From Lysobacterales bacterium 66-474 (GTDB lineage: Bacteria > Pseudomonadota > Gammaproteobacteria > Xanthomonadales > Rhodanobacteraceae): a stretch of 64,000 bases of DNA. Position numbers and translations under genes: made by a program. The notes under the pieces were generated by a model that was given only the letters and a program-made list of their open reading frames with translations, was not told the DNA's origin and did not search any database. The DNA is taken from NCBI GenBank assembly GCA_001899805.1, contig MKWP01000001.1, positions 5,001-69,000 of the forward strand, read 5' to 3'. Shown one piece after another: positions 55,940 through 64,000 of the stretch (position 1 is the first letter of the stretch; each line of letters begins with the position of its first letter).

Positions 55940-56770
55940 TCAGGATCTCAATCCCACGCCGCGTTTCAGCAGCCACAGGGCCACCGCGCTCAGCACCACC
56001 ACGAACGCAAGCATCACCACGTAGGCGATCCACACCGGCACGTCGCCGATGCCGAGGATGCCGAAGCGGAACGCGTTGACCATGTACAGGATGGGGTTGG
56101 CCAGCGAGGCCTCGCGCCACGGCGAACCCAGCATGTTGACCGAATAGAACACCCCGCCGAGATAGGTGAGCGGCGCCAGCACGAAGGTCGGCACGATCGC
56201 GATGTCGTCGAAACGCTTGGCGAACATCGCGTTGATGAAGCCCGCCAGCGCGAAGATGGTCGCGCCCAGCAAGACCGTGCTCAGCGCTATCAACGGGTGC
56301 TCGATGCGAAGCGACGTGAAGAACAGCGCGATCCCGAGCACGATGATGCCGACCAGCAACCCGCGCAGCACCGCGCCCGCGACGTAACCGGTCAGCACCA
56401 CCCAGCTCGGCATCGGCGAAGCCAGCATTTCCTCGACGTAGCGGCCGAACTTGGAGCCGAAGAAACTGGACGTGATGTTGGCGTAGCAGTTGTTGATGAT
56501 GCTCATCATCACCAGGCCCGGCACGATGTACTGCATGTAGCTGAAGCCGTGCATCGGCCCGACCCGGCTGCCGATGATCTTGCCGAAGATCACGAAGTAC
56601 AGGGTCATCGTGATCGCCGGCGGCACCAGCGTCTGGGTCCAGATGCGCAGCACCCGGTGGATTTCGCGGCGGGTGATGGTGTACAGCGCGACCAGGTTGG
56701 CGCGCGCGATCGAACCTGCTGGCACGCGTGCAACCAGCCGCGTTTCCCGCTCGACGTGCAGGCCGTTCAT
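55940..56770 (-). CDS. ABC-2 type transporter permease
   Basis: A 276-residue six-helix exporter permease of the YadH/NodJ group: LYTITRREIHRVLRIWTQTLVPPAITMTLYFVIFGKIIG at the start, FSYMQYIVPGLVMMSIINN, a central SSFFGSKFGRYVEEMLASPMPSW coupling segment and APLTYLGGVFYSVNMLGSPWR. With the ATPase upstream it forms a half-size exporter with two subunits of each kind; substrate unknown. Its start overlaps the ATPase stop by 4 bp. Confidence 0.93.
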   Translation of the reverse strand: MNGLHVERETRLVARVPAGSIARANLVALYTITRREIHRVLRIWTQTLVPPAITMTLYFVIFGKIIGSRVGPMHGFSYMQYIVPGLVMMSIINNCYANITSSFFGSKFGRYVEEMLASPMPSWVVLTGYVAGAVLRGLLVGIIVLGIALFFTSLRIEHPLIALSTVLLGATIFALAGFINAMFAKRFDDIAIVPTFVLAPLTYLGGVFYSVNMLGSPWREASLANPILYMVNAFRFGILGIGDVPVWIAYVVMLAFVVVLSAVALWLLKRGVGLRS

Positions 56771-57729
56771 GCCGCCACCTTGCCCTTGCCGTTCTCGCGC
56801 TCGACCAGCCGCACGAACAACTCTTCCAGCCGGTTGGTCTTGTTGCGCATCGAGGTCACCGTGATGCCGTGTGCGGTCAGCGCGGCGAACAGCGCGTTGA
56901 TGTTGTGGCTGCTGGGAATCTCGACTTCCAGCGTCTGCGCGTCGACACGGGCCAGCTTGACGCCGGGCAGCTCCGGCAACGTACCGTCGGGCCCGGTCAC
57001 GTCCAGCACGAACGATTGCACGTCGAGCTTGGCCAGCAGCCGCCGCATCGAGGTGTCCTCGATGATCTCGCCGTGGTCGATGATCGCGATGTTGCGGCAG
57101 AGTTGTTCGGCTTCCTCAAGGTAATGCGTGGTCAGGATCACCGTGGTGCCGGCGCGGTTGATGCCGGTGATGAACTGCCACATCGAGCGGCGGATCTCGA
57201 TGTCGACGCCCGCCGTGGGCTCGTCCAGGATCAGCAGGCGCGGCTCGTTCATCATCGCGCGCGCGATCATCAGCCGCCGCTTCATGCCGCCCGACATCAT
57301 CCGCGTCGGCTGGAATGCCTTGTCCCAGATGCGCAGTTCGTTCAAGTATTTTTCCGCGCGGACTTTCGCGACCGCGCGCGGGATGCCGTAAAACCCGGCG
57401 ACGTTGACGCAGATTTCGAACGGCGTCTCGAACTGGTTGAAGTTGATCTCCTGCGGCACCAGCCCGATCTGGCGCATCACCCCGCCGCGGTCGGCATGGA
57501 TGGAAATGCCGAACACCCGCGCATCGCCCGAGGTCGGATTGACCAGCGACGACAGGATCCCGATCAGGGTCGACTTGCCGGCGCCATTCGGCCCCAGCAG
57601 CGCGAAGAAATCGCCCTGCTGCACCGTCAACGAAATCCCCTTGAGGGCCTCGACGCCGCTTGAATAGGTTTTGCGCAGGTTTTCGACTGCGAGCGCCGGC
57701 GCATCGCCGGCAGGCGTGACATGGGGCAT
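56767..57729 (-). CDS. ABC-2 type transporter ATP-binding protein
   Basis: A 320-residue exporter ATPase of the YadG type. Walker A LGPNGAGKSTLIGILSSL, Q-loop VPQEINFNQFE, signature MMSGGMKRRLMIARAMMNEP and Walker B LLILDEPTAGVD are clear, followed by a C-terminal domain of about 100 residues (VTGPDGTLPELPGVKLARV) as in drug and polysaccharide exporters. ATG 57729 is used; a GTG eleven codons upstream is possible. It is divergent from the fpr region. Confidence 0.94.
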   Translation of the reverse strand: MPHVTPAGDAPALAVENLRKTYSSGVEALKGISLTVQQGDFFALLGPNGAGKSTLIGILSSLVNPTSGDARVFGISIHADRGGVMRQIGLVPQEINFNQFETPFEICVNVAGFYGIPRAVAKVRAEKYLNELRIWDKAFQPTRMMSGGMKRRLMIARAMMNEPRLLILDEPTAGVDIEIRRSMWQFITGINRAGTTVILTTHYLEEAEQLCRNIAIIDHGEIIEDTSMRRLLAKLDVQSFVLDVTGPDGTLPELPGVKLARVDAQTLEVEIPSSHNINALFAALTAHGITVTSMRNKTNRLEELFVRLVERENGKGKVAA

Positions 57730-57769
57730 TCCGGGGTACCGCTGCACGGCAGATGATGCCACAGCCCGT

Positions 57770-57806
57770 TATTATAAAAGGCTCTTCGCCGGCCAACTTG
57801 CCGGCG
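57770..57806 (+). promoter_or_regulatory. Candidate fpr promoter -10 and leader hairpin
   Basis: TATTAT (57770-57775) in an AT-rich spot of this GC-rich gap is a fair -10 box; no convincing -35 stands upstream. CGCCGGC (57787-57793) pairs with GCCGGCG (57800-57806) and would form a short hairpin at the start of the transcript, ahead of the tandem repeats. Confidence 0.4.
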
Positions 57807-57841
57807 CCTTCAGTTTACGTTGCATCCCTGAAAAAAGCTCC

Positions 57842-57955
57842 ATGATCGAACCTTTTCAAATCAGACTTGCGGAAAATTTCATGCTTGCGCCCACGGTGCG
57901 GCAAGCTCGCGCCGCGTCCACGTCAAAAACCGCATCCATGCAGAAAGCTCCGTGA
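57842..57955 (+). pseudogene. Duplicated fpr N-terminus, leader frame 1
   Basis: A 37-codon frame starting ATG and reading MIEPFQIRLAENFMLAPTV, i.e. the Fpr N-terminus, then an unrelated tail (RQARAASTSKTASMQKAP) and TGA. The stop overlaps the GTG of the second copy (GTGA, 57952-57955). It cannot make a functional reductase; it may be translated as a leader peptide or be a pure remnant. The ATG here may be the ancestral fpr start. Confidence 0.6.
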
Positions 57956-58065
57956 TCGAACATTTTCAGCTCAAACTCGCGGAAAATTTCATGCTTGCGC
58001 CCACGGTGCGGCAAGCTCGCGCCGCGTCCACGTCAAAAACCGCATCCATGCAGAAAGCTCCGTGA
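57952..58065 (+). pseudogene. Duplicated fpr N-terminus, leader frame 2
   Basis: A second 37-codon frame, GTG start, reading VIEHFQLKLAENFMLAPTV and the same tail as frame 1. Its TGA overlaps the GTG of the intact fpr gene (58062-58065). The three frames thus form a chain with 4-bp overlaps, suited to coupled translation. Confidence 0.6.
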
Positions 58066-58811
58066 TCGAACGTTTTCAGCTCAAACTCGCAGAAAGTTTC
58101 ATGCTCGCACCCACGGTGCGACACCTCGCGTTCGAGCGCGCCGACGGCGCGCCGTTCGCGTTCACGCCCGGCCAGTTCATCCAGGTGCATTTCAACTACG
58201 ACGACGGCAAGCCGACCAAGCGCAGCTATTCGGTCGGCACGCCGACGGATGCCTCCGGCAAGGTGCAGCGCATGGAACTGGCGGTGTCCTACGTCGAAGG
58301 CGGCGCCGCCACCAGGCTGTTCGAGAAACTGCAAGCCGGCGAGGAAATCGAGGCAAGCGGCCCGTACGGGCGCTTCTGCCTGATGGACGACGACACCAAC
58401 CAGCGCTATCTGTTGATCGCCACCGGCACCGGTGTTGCGCCGTATCGATCGATGCTACCGCACATCGAAAAACTGATCGCGGAAAAGAACCGCCGCTTCG
58501 TGCTGCTGTACGGCGCCCGCACCGAACAGGAACTGCTGTACGGCGAAGAGTTCGAAGCCTTCGCGAAGCAGCATCCCGACGCCTTCGCGTTCCATCCCTG
58601 CTTCTCGCGCGGCGCGCGTCCGACCCCGCGTCCGCACGACCGCCAGGGCCATGTGCAGGACGCGCTGTCCGAAATCGAGCCGCACCCCGAGCGCGACATC
58701 GCCTATCTCTGCGGCAACCCCGACATGGTCGACGCCACCTTTACCCAGCTGAAGGAACTCGGCTTGCCGATCAAGCATATCCGGCGCGAGAAGTACGTTT
58801 CATCCCGTTAG
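58062..58811 (+). CDS. fpr: Ferredoxin/flavodoxin-NADP+ reductase
   Basis: A 249-residue FAD enzyme moving electrons between NADPH and ferredoxin or flavodoxin. The FAD site TKRSYSVGTP (RxYS motif), the pyrophosphate-binding GGAATRLFEKLQAG and GPYGRFCLMD, the NADP site IATGTGVAPYRSMLPHI, YGARTEQELLYGEEF and the end AYLCGNPDMV...EKYVSSR are intact. GTG 58062 is the only start that keeps the family N-terminus in frame, because the two upstream copies are out of frame. Both the 5' end (in tandem) and the 3' end (58971-59033) are duplicated. Confidence 0.92.
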   Translation: MIERFQLKLAESFMLAPTVRHLAFERADGAPFAFTPGQFIQVHFNYDDGKPTKRSYSVGTPTDASGKVQRMELAVSYVEGGAATRLFEKLQAGEEIEASGPYGRFCLMDDDTNQRYLLIATGTGVAPYRSMLPHIEKLIAEKNRRFVLLYGARTEQELLYGEEFEAFAKQHPDAFAFHPCFSRGARPTPRPHDRQGHVQDALSEIEPHPERDIAYLCGNPDMVDATFTQLKELGLPIKHIRREKYVSSR

Positions 58812-59033
58812 GTCGGCAGGCGCCGGATGTGCGCAGCTTGCGCACTCGGCATCCTGCCTCGTTGCAAGCCCGGCCCTCCGCATTCCCGGATCAAGTCCGG
58901 GACAGGCCCTGCTGCGGGCGCTCACCGGTGCGCGAACTGCCACTGGCAGTTCGCAAACGCACCGCTTCGCCCGGCGCGAGAAGTACGTTTCATCCCGCTA
59001 GGTCGGCAGGCGCCGGATGTGCGCAGCTTGCGC
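58781..59033. repeat. Direct repeat of the fpr 3' end, 190 bp apart
   Basis: 58781-58843 and 58971-59033 are identical over 63 bases except one (T at 58809, C at 58999). The repeat holds the last ten codons of fpr, the stop and 32 bases downstream. Between the copies are 127 bp without a gene, including a CCCGGATCAAGTCCGGG hairpin (58892-58908) of the family seen at 28771 and 49690. Confidence 0.93.
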
Positions 59034-59086
59034 CAGGTCGACGCTGCGCGAACTGGCTAGCCGGCCCCCGGAGCCGACAATCGGCA

Positions 59087-59866
59087 CTACCGGTACACGA
59101 GTCCGCCATCGGTGATCAGCGCCTGACCGGTGAGGTAATCCGAATCCGGCCCGGCCAGGAACGAAACCGTGGCGGCAACGTCGTCCGGGGTCTGCGCACG
59201 GCCGAGTGCGATGCCCTCCACGTATTTCTTGTAGGTGGCGCCCACCGCGGCCCCGGTGAGTTCAGCGAAGCGCTTGTCGATCTCGACCCACATGTCGGTG
59301 CCCACGATGCCGGGGCAGTAGGCGTTCACGGTGATGCCGTCGCTGGCGTATTCCTTGGCGGCGGCCTGGGTCAACCCGCGCACGGCGAACTTGGTCGCCG
59401 AATAGATCCCGAGCATTTCAAAGCCATCGTGCCCGGCGATCGACGAGGCGCTGATGATCTTGCCCTTCTGCTTGCGCTGCCTGAACTTGGCGGCGGCAGC
59501 CTGGATGCCCCAGAGCACGCCGTCCACGTTGACCCGGAAAATCCGCGCGACCCGATCCGGCGTCACCTCGGCGATCGGACCGACGTCGACGATCCCGGCG
59601 TTGTTGACGATCACGTCGAACCCGCCGAGCGTTTTCTCCGCGTGGTCCACCGCGGCCCGGACCTGGTCATGCTGCGAGACGTCCGCGGAGAAGGTCGTCG
59701 CCTTGCGGCCGATCTTCCCGATTTCCTGTGCAACGGCCGGGGTCTTGGCGTCGTTGATGTCGACCAGGGCGATATTGGCACCGTCCCGCGCCAGCCTCAG
59801 GGCAATTGCGCGTCCGATGCCTTGCCCGGCGCCGGTCACCAAAACGGTTTTTCCATTGATGCTCAT
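59087..59866 (-). CDS. Acetoin/diacetyl reductase-type short-chain dehydrogenase
   Basis: A 259-residue SDR, close to meso-2,3-butanediol dehydrogenase/acetoin reductase (BudC type). The N-terminal [37 protein letters not shown], the catalytic serine in [20 protein letters not shown] and the substrate loop [16 protein letters not shown] are all conserved. ATG 59866 with GAGGAAA upstream is the start. It is divergent from the catalase gene with 200 bp between, where I see no clear operator. Confidence 0.9.
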   Translation of the reverse strand: MSINGKTVLVTGAGQGIGRAIALRLARDGANIALVDINDAKTPAVAQEIGKIGRKATTFSADVSQHDQVRAAVDHAEKTLGGFDVIVNNAGIVDVGPIAEVTPDRVARIFRVNVDGVLWGIQAAAAKFRQRKQKGKIISASSIAGHDGFEMLGIYSATKFAVRGLTQAAAKEYASDGITVNAYCPGIVGTDMWVEIDKRFAELTGAAVGATYKKYVEGIALGRAQTPDDVAATVSFLAGPDSDYLTGQALITDGGLVYR

Positions 59867-60066
59867 GGTTGTTTCCTCGTCTGTCGGACAATCCCGCTGT
59901 GCTTCCGGGCACGGCCGTACGCACCATGATCGATCGCGCAACCTGAAGCGCGAAACGGCCGCAATGGAACGTTCGATCGTAAGCCGCGACGCGTTAAAAC
60001 GGCGGCAACAACCCGGGCTTCACAAGGTGCTACGGTGCGCTATTCCCGTCCACCGAGGATCGTCCC

Positions 60067-61590
60067 ATGGCCAAGTCGAACAAGCCGGTGAACAAGCCGG
60101 CGAAACCGCGCCTCACCACCGTCGCCGGCGCGCCGGTGCCGGACAACCAGAACATCATCACGGCCGGCCCGCGCGGCCCGGCCCTGCTGCAGGACGTGTG
60201 GCTGCTGGAGAAGATCGCGCAATTCGACCGCGAGGTGATCCCCGAACGCCGCATGCACGCGAAAGGTTCCGGCGCGTTCGGCACCTTCATCGTCACCAAC
60301 GACATCACGCGCTACACCCGCGCGAAGATTTTTTCCAAGGTCGGCAAGAAAACGGATCTCTTCGCCCGCTTCACCACCGTGGCCGGCGAGCGCGGCGCGG
60401 CCGATGCCGAGCGCGACATCCGCGGCTTCGCGCTGAAGTTCTACACCGAGGAAGGCAACTGGGACCTGGTCGGCAACAACACGCCGGTGTTCTTCTTCCG
60501 CGATCCATTGAAGTTCCCCGACCTCAACCACGCGGTGAAGCGCGATCCGCGCACCAACATGCGCAGTGCGGCCAACAACTGGGATTTCTGGACCGGCCTG
60601 CCCGAGGCGCTGCACCAGGTCACCATCGTGATGAGCGATCGCGGGATCCCGTCCAGCTACCGTCACATGCACGGCTTCGGCTCGCACACCTTCAGTTTCA
60701 TCAACGCCAGGAACGAGCGCTTCTGGGTGAAGTTCCACCATGTGTGCCAGCAGGGCATCGAGAACCTCACCGACGCGGAAGCCGAGGCCATTGTCGGCAA
60801 GGACCGCGAATCGCACCAGCGCGATCTCTACGAAGCCATCGAGCGCGGCGATTTCCCGAAGTGGAAACTGTGCGTGCAGATCATGCCGGAAAAAGACGCC
60901 GCGAAGGTGCCGTACCACCCGTTCGACCTCACCAAGGTGTGGCCGCACGGCGATTACCCGCTGATCGAGGTGGGCGTGTGGGAGCTCAACAAGAATCCCG
61001 AGAACTTCTTCGCCGACGTCGAGCAGAGCGCGTTCAACCCGGCGCAAGTCGTGCCCGGCATCGGCTTTTCACCGGACAAGATGCTGCAGGCGCGGCTGTT
61101 CTCCTACGGCGACGCGCAGCGCTACCGGCTCGGCGTCAACCACCACCAGATCCCGGTGAACCGCGCGCGCTGCCCGGTCCACAGCTTCCACCGCGACGGC
61201 GCGATGCGGGTGGACGGCAACTACGGCAGCACGCTCCATTACGAACCCAACAGTTATGGCGAATGGCAGGAGCAGCCCGATTTCCGCGAACCGCCACTCG
61301 CGATCGACGGTGCCGCCGACCACTGGAACTTCCGCGAAGACGATGACGACTACTACACGCAGCCCGGCAATCTGTTCCGCCTGATGAACGCGAAGCAGAA
61401 GCAGGCGTTGTTCGAGAACACCGCGCGCGCGATGCAGGGCGTCCCCAAGGCCATCCAGCAACGGCACATCGACCATTGCAGCAAAGCCGACAAGGCTTAT
61501 GGCGCAGGCGTGGCCAGGGCCATCGAGGCGCTCGCGGCTGGAAACGCGAAGCCGAAGTCGCCACCGACACGCAACCGGAGCGCTCGCTGA
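60067..61590 (+). CDS. Haem catalase, small-subunit type
   Basis: Decomposes hydrogen peroxide. The 507-residue protein has [16 protein letters not shown] (distal His), [49 protein letters not shown], and the proximal haem ligand region [16 protein letters not shown] with Tyr. Length and the absence of a flavodoxin-like extension mark a small-subunit clade enzyme. No signal peptide, so cytosolic. First of several oxidative-stress genes to the window end. Confidence 0.96.
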   Translation: MAKSNKPVNKPAKPRLTTVAGAPVPDNQNIITAGPRGPALLQDVWLLEKIAQFDREVIPERRMHAKGSGAFGTFIVTNDITRYTRAKIFSKVGKKTDLFARFTTVAGERGAADAERDIRGFALKFYTEEGNWDLVGNNTPVFFFRDPLKFPDLNHAVKRDPRTNMRSAANNWDFWTGLPEALHQVTIVMSDRGIPSSYRHMHGFGSHTFSFINARNERFWVKFHHVCQQGIENLTDAEAEAIVGKDRESHQRDLYEAIERGDFPKWKLCVQIMPEKDAAKVPYHPFDLTKVWPHGDYPLIEVGVWELNKNPENFFADVEQSAFNPAQVVPGIGFSPDKMLQARLFSYGDAQRYRLGVNHHQIPVNRARCPVHSFHRDGAMRVDGNYGSTLHYEPNSYGEWQEQPDFREPPLAIDGAADHWNFREDDDDYYTQPGNLFRLMNAKQKQALFENTARAMQGVPKAIQQRHIDHCSKADKAYGAGVARAIEALAAGNAKPKSPPTRNRSAR

Positions 61591-61651
61591 CCGGACCGCA
61601 CCTCCATGCGTCGGGGTGGTCCAGGCAAAGCCCGCCGGCAACCGCTCGAAT

Positions 61652-62065
61652 CTACTTGCGGTCGATCGAATACTTGCCCGCCCCCGTGACGCTCAGGAGC
61701 AGGAAGCCGCCCGTGATCGAGACGTTCTTGTAGAAGTTGATCATGTTCGCGACCTGCGCGTCGCCGGTCATCGTCCAGTAGTGGTGCCCGATGAAGGCCG
61801 TGGCCAGCGTGAAGGCTGCCAGCAAAAGCGCCAGCGGCCGGGTGTAGAAGCCCAGGACGATCGCAATGCCGACGAAGAACTCGACGACCACCACCACGAT
61901 CGTCGCCACCGTCGGGATCGGCAATCCGAGCCCCGTCATCATCCCCACCGTGCCCTGGAAACCAGTCAGCTTGCTCCAGCCGCTCCAGACGAACAGGATC
62001 ACCATCAGGATGCGTGCCACCAGCAGCAACTCGTCTTTGCGGCTTTCGAACAAGGTGTAGCGCAT
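61652..62065 (-). CDS. DoxX-family membrane protein
   Basis: A 137-residue inner-membrane protein with four helices: LLVARILMVILFVWSGWSKLTGF (the DoxX signature), TVATIVVVVVEFFVGIAIVLGFY, PLALLLAAFTLATAFIGHHYW, and SITGGFLLLSVTGAGKYS. Family members are linked to thiol or respiratory oxidative stress defence. ATG 62065 with a strong AGGAGGAAA ribosome site. Convergent with catalase, 61 bp apart. The 312-bp gap to the peroxiredoxin gene holds nothing I can name. Confidence 0.9.
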   Translation of the reverse strand: MRYTLFESRKDELLLVARILMVILFVWSGWSKLTGFQGTVGMMTGLGLPIPTVATIVVVVVEFFVGIAIVLGFYTRPLALLLAAFTLATAFIGHHYWTMTGDAQVANMINFYKNVSITGGFLLLSVTGAGKYSIDRK

Positions 62066-62377
62066 GGCTATTTCCTCCTGGTCGATTTGACCCGGGCTTC
62101 GGGTGGTACGGCGTTCGGAAACATCGACGCAACCGTCGTGCGCCACGGATACCCGCGGGCGAACCGCATGATACGCGTTTCGCTGCCGGGCGTTTTTCCG
62201 CTGCGCAGGCGCATCGGGATTGCCGCCGTTCCCCCGGCCAGGCGCGCGTGCGCCGTTGCACCTTCGGCTTTCACGCCATCGTGACAAACGGGAAGAGTAT
62301 GCTCGCGCGATCGTTTCACGCATTCCGGGTAACGCCTTCCCCCGGAGGCGCATGCTCGAATCGACTGGAGTCACGCC

Positions 62378-62860
62378 GTGAACATCTTGCCTGCTGGCAG
62401 CATCGCGCCGGACTTCACGCTGCACTCCACGCCCGACCAAACCGTTTCGCTATCCGAGTTCCGCGGCCGCAACGTGATCCTGGCGTTTTATCCGGCCGAC
62501 TGGAGTCCGGTCTGCGGCGACCAGTTGGCGCTGTACAACGAATTGCTGGAGGAGTTCGCAAAGCACGACGCCCAGCTGCTCGCGATCTCGGTGGATGGCG
62601 CGTGGAGCCATGCGGCATTGTCGCGCGATCGCAAGTACCACTTCCCGTTGCTGTCGGACTTCGAACCCAAGGGTGCGGTGGCGCGCCAATACGGGGTCTA
62701 CGACGAAAAGGGCGGCGTCGCCGGACGCGCGTTGTTCGTGATCGATGGCGACGGCGTGATCCGCTGGAGCTACCTGTCGCCGATGGGCGTCAACCCCGGC
62801 GCGGACGGCATCCTCAAGGCGCTTGAGAACCTTGGTGCTTCCCAACGGAAAGCCGGGTGA
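62378..62860 (+). CDS. Peroxiredoxin (AhpC/TSA-type redoxin)
   Basis: A 160-residue thiol peroxidase. The fold opens with GSIAPDFTLHSTPDQTVSLSEFRGRNVILAFYPADWSPVCGDQL; Cys46 is the peroxidatic residue in the place of the usual FVCPTE, and the motif Thr is replaced by Ser, which family members tolerate. No second conserved cysteine is visible, so it is probably a 1-Cys type needing an external thiol. It starts with GTG 62378 after TGGAG. The DsbA-like protein gene follows after 4 bp and may supply that partner. Confidence 0.9.
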   Translation: MNILPAGSIAPDFTLHSTPDQTVSLSEFRGRNVILAFYPADWSPVCGDQLALYNELLEEFAKHDAQLLAISVDGAWSHAALSRDRKYHFPLLSDFEPKGAVARQYGVYDEKGGVAGRALFVIDGDGVIRWSYLSPMGVNPGADGILKALENLGASQRKAG

Positions 62861-62864
62861 CACC

Positions 62865-63410
62865 ATGCACGCTCGAACGCCGGAACTTGCGATTCCCGTT
62901 TCCGCGGACGACCACGCCCAAGGCTCCCGCAGCGCCACGGTCACGCTGGTCGAATACGGCGATTACCAGTGTCCCGCCTGCGGCATGGCCTATCCCGGGA
63001 TCAAGCGCCTGCAGCGCGGGTTCGGCAAGAGCCTGCGCTTCGTGTTCCGCAATTTCCCGCTGACCGAAGCGCATCCGCTGGCGCGTCCCGCCGCCGAGTT
63101 GGCCGAAGCCGCCTCGTTGCTGCACCAGTTCTGGCCCATGCACGACTGGCTGTACGAAAACCAGGACGCATGGACCGCCTACGGTACCGAGGGGCTGGAA
63201 GCGGGGCTGCGCCAGGTGGGGCTCGACGAATCGGAAGTGGCGCAGATCCTGCGCCGGCCCGGCATCGATGCGCGCATCCGGGCCGACTTCATGGGCGGCG
63301 TGCGCAGCGGCGTCAACGGCACGCCTTGTTTCTTCCTCGACGGATATCGGGTCGATGGCGGCGTCGCGGACCTGGAATACGCCATCGCGGAACGGACCAA
63401 CGAAAGCTGA
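62865..63410 (+). CDS. DsbA-family thioredoxin-fold protein, cytosolic
   Basis: A 181-residue thioredoxin-fold protein without signal peptide. The active site is C36PAC39 in VEYGDYQCPACGMAY, the cis-proline loop is VNGTPCFFLDG, and the helical insert typical of DsbA lies between. This type also appears fused to NhaA antiporters or standing alone in stress gene clusters. ATG 62865 is chosen over an upstream start that would overlap the peroxiredoxin gene. It probably works with the peroxiredoxin just before it. Confidence 0.88.
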   Translation: MHARTPELAIPVSADDHAQGSRSATVTLVEYGDYQCPACGMAYPGIKRLQRGFGKSLRFVFRNFPLTEAHPLARPAAELAEAASLLHQFWPMHDWLYENQDAWTAYGTEGLEAGLRQVGLDESEVAQILRRPGIDARIRADFMGGVRSGVNGTPCFFLDGYRVDGGVADLEYAIAERTNES

Positions 63411-63438
63411 TCACGACTTTTCTGCCGGAGATCCCGAA

Positions 63439-64000
63439 ATGGCGACATACAAGGTGGGTTATTTCGTCGGCAGCCTGGCCCGGCAATCGCTCAATCGCAA
63501 ATTGTCCAGGGCGCTGGTGCAACTGGCGCCGCCGGAACTGTCGATGACGGAAATCCCGTTCAAGGACCTGCCGCTGTACAGCTACGACTACGACGCCGAC
63601 TACCCGCCTGTCGCGCGCACACTCAAGCAGCAGATTGCCGACGCCGATGCGATCCTTTTCATCACGCCGGAATACAACCGTTCGATCCCCGGCGGATTGA
63701 AGAACGCCATCGACTGGGCCAGCCGTCCGTGGGGCCGGAATTCGTTCGCGCGCAAGCCGTCCGCGATCATCGGCACCTCGCCCGGCGCGATCGGCACCGC
63801 CATCGCCCAACAAAGCCTGCGCGGCGTGTTGTGTTTCTGCAATTCGCCGCTGATGAACGTCGTGGAGGCGTACATCCAGTTTACGCCGGACCTCATCGAC
63901 GACAACGGCCAGGTCAACAATGACTCGACGGCCGAGTTCCTGCGCAACTACATGAAAGAGTTCAGCGCGTTCATCACGCGCGTGAAGACCGCCCTCTCCT
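63439..64000 (+). CDS. NAD(P)H-dependent FMN reductase (ChrR-like), cut by window end
   Basis: The first 187 residues of a flavodoxin-fold reductase; no stop before 64000. The FMN phosphate loop VGSLARQSLNRKLSRAL, the isoalloxazine segment ITPEYNRSIPGGLKNAIDWASRP and the strand AIIGTSPGAIGTA are typical of the chromate/quinone reductase group. Such enzymes make two-electron transfers that avoid semiquinone radicals. The gene follows the DsbA-like gene by 28 bp, with CCGGAGA before ATG 63439, so it is likely in the same operon. Expected full length is about 185-200 residues, so only the end is missing. Confidence 0.93.
   Translation, partial: MATYKVGYFVGSLARQSLNRKLSRALVQLAPPELSMTEIPFKDLPLYSYDYDADYPPVARTLKQQIADADAILFITPEYNRSIPGGLKNAIDWASRPWGRNSFARKPSAIIGTSPGAIGTAIAQQSLRGVLCFCNSPLMNVVEAYIQFTPDLIDDNGQVNNDSTAEFLRNYMKEFSAFITRVKTALS

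Larger units (their letters stand above)
57842..58120 (+). repeat. Three tandem copies (110-bp period) of the fpr 5' end
   Basis: Units begin at 57842 (ATGATCGAA), 57952 (GTGATCGAA) and 58062 (GTGATCGAA), exactly 110 bp apart. Units 1 and 2 are nearly identical over their whole length; unit 3 matches to CCCACGGTGCG at 58120 and then continues as the intact gene. The 20-odd bases before unit 1 also resemble the unit ends, so the leader was copied too. Since 110 is not a multiple of 3, each unit is in a different frame from the next. Confidence 0.95.

Noticed and set aside
57842-58120. CRISPR-like array at the 110-bp repeats
   Set aside because: The repeat unit is contiguous without spacers and contains the fpr coding start; it is a tandem duplication.

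Overview
The window is GC-rich, densely packed bacterial chromosome. Gene content points to a gammaproteobacterium of the Xanthomonadales (Xanthomonadaceae or Rhodanobacteraceae type): PPi-dependent phosphofructokinase, eukaryotic-type class I aldolase, a proton-pumping pyrophosphatase, Oar-like TonB-dependent receptors next to a tryptophan-halogenase-like gene, and many dispersed palindromic repeats. This is inference from families; no rRNA is present, and I saw no tRNA, prophage, transposase or CRISPR array.

Layout. 1-4111: housekeeping (rubredoxin, thiE, hemL, a glyoxalase, a Cys/Met PLP enzyme). 4361-11434: the most notable region, a six-gene secreted-amyloid locus laid out like Pseudomonas fapABCDEF. 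It has a textbook sigma-54 promoter in front and a VpsR/NtrC-type activator with an intact GAFTGA loop convergent at its end. 11545-13021: a Cys-rich (probably Fe-S) HTH regulator with a periplasmic partner. 13075-25539: cell-wall recycling (mpl), adk and a pyrophosphate-centred set (pfp, hppA, ppa), plus a prolyl-oligopeptidase and a MarR/monooxygenase divergon. 25758-37764: glycolysis (pyk, aldolase, pgk), metF, purL and small periplasmic proteins.

38030-52359 is a carbohydrate-utilisation island: LacI regulator, TonB-dependent receptor, halogenase-like flavoprotein, alpha/beta hydrolase, GH144-type glucanase, a sugar ABC importer (binding protein, two permeases, ATPase) and a GH1 beta-glucosidase. 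A perfect LacI-type operator lies between the glucosidase and the ATPase, and a close relative of it lies in front of the regulator. The likely flow is glucan hydrolysis outside or in the periplasm, receptor uptake, ABC import, and cytosolic cleavage to glucose for the glycolytic genes nearby.

52545-64000: a small outer-membrane barrel, a lipoprotein, two SDRs, ogt, an ABC-2 exporter, fpr with strange partial duplications at both ends, and an oxidative-stress group (catalase, DoxX, peroxiredoxin, DsbA-like protein, FMN reductase cut by the window end).

Two repeat families run through the window. One (CTCCC/GGGAG palindromes) is inserted in frame inside hemL, mpl and purL, so three essential or core enzymes carry translated repeat peptides. 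The other (CGTCATTCCGG type) sits between genes.
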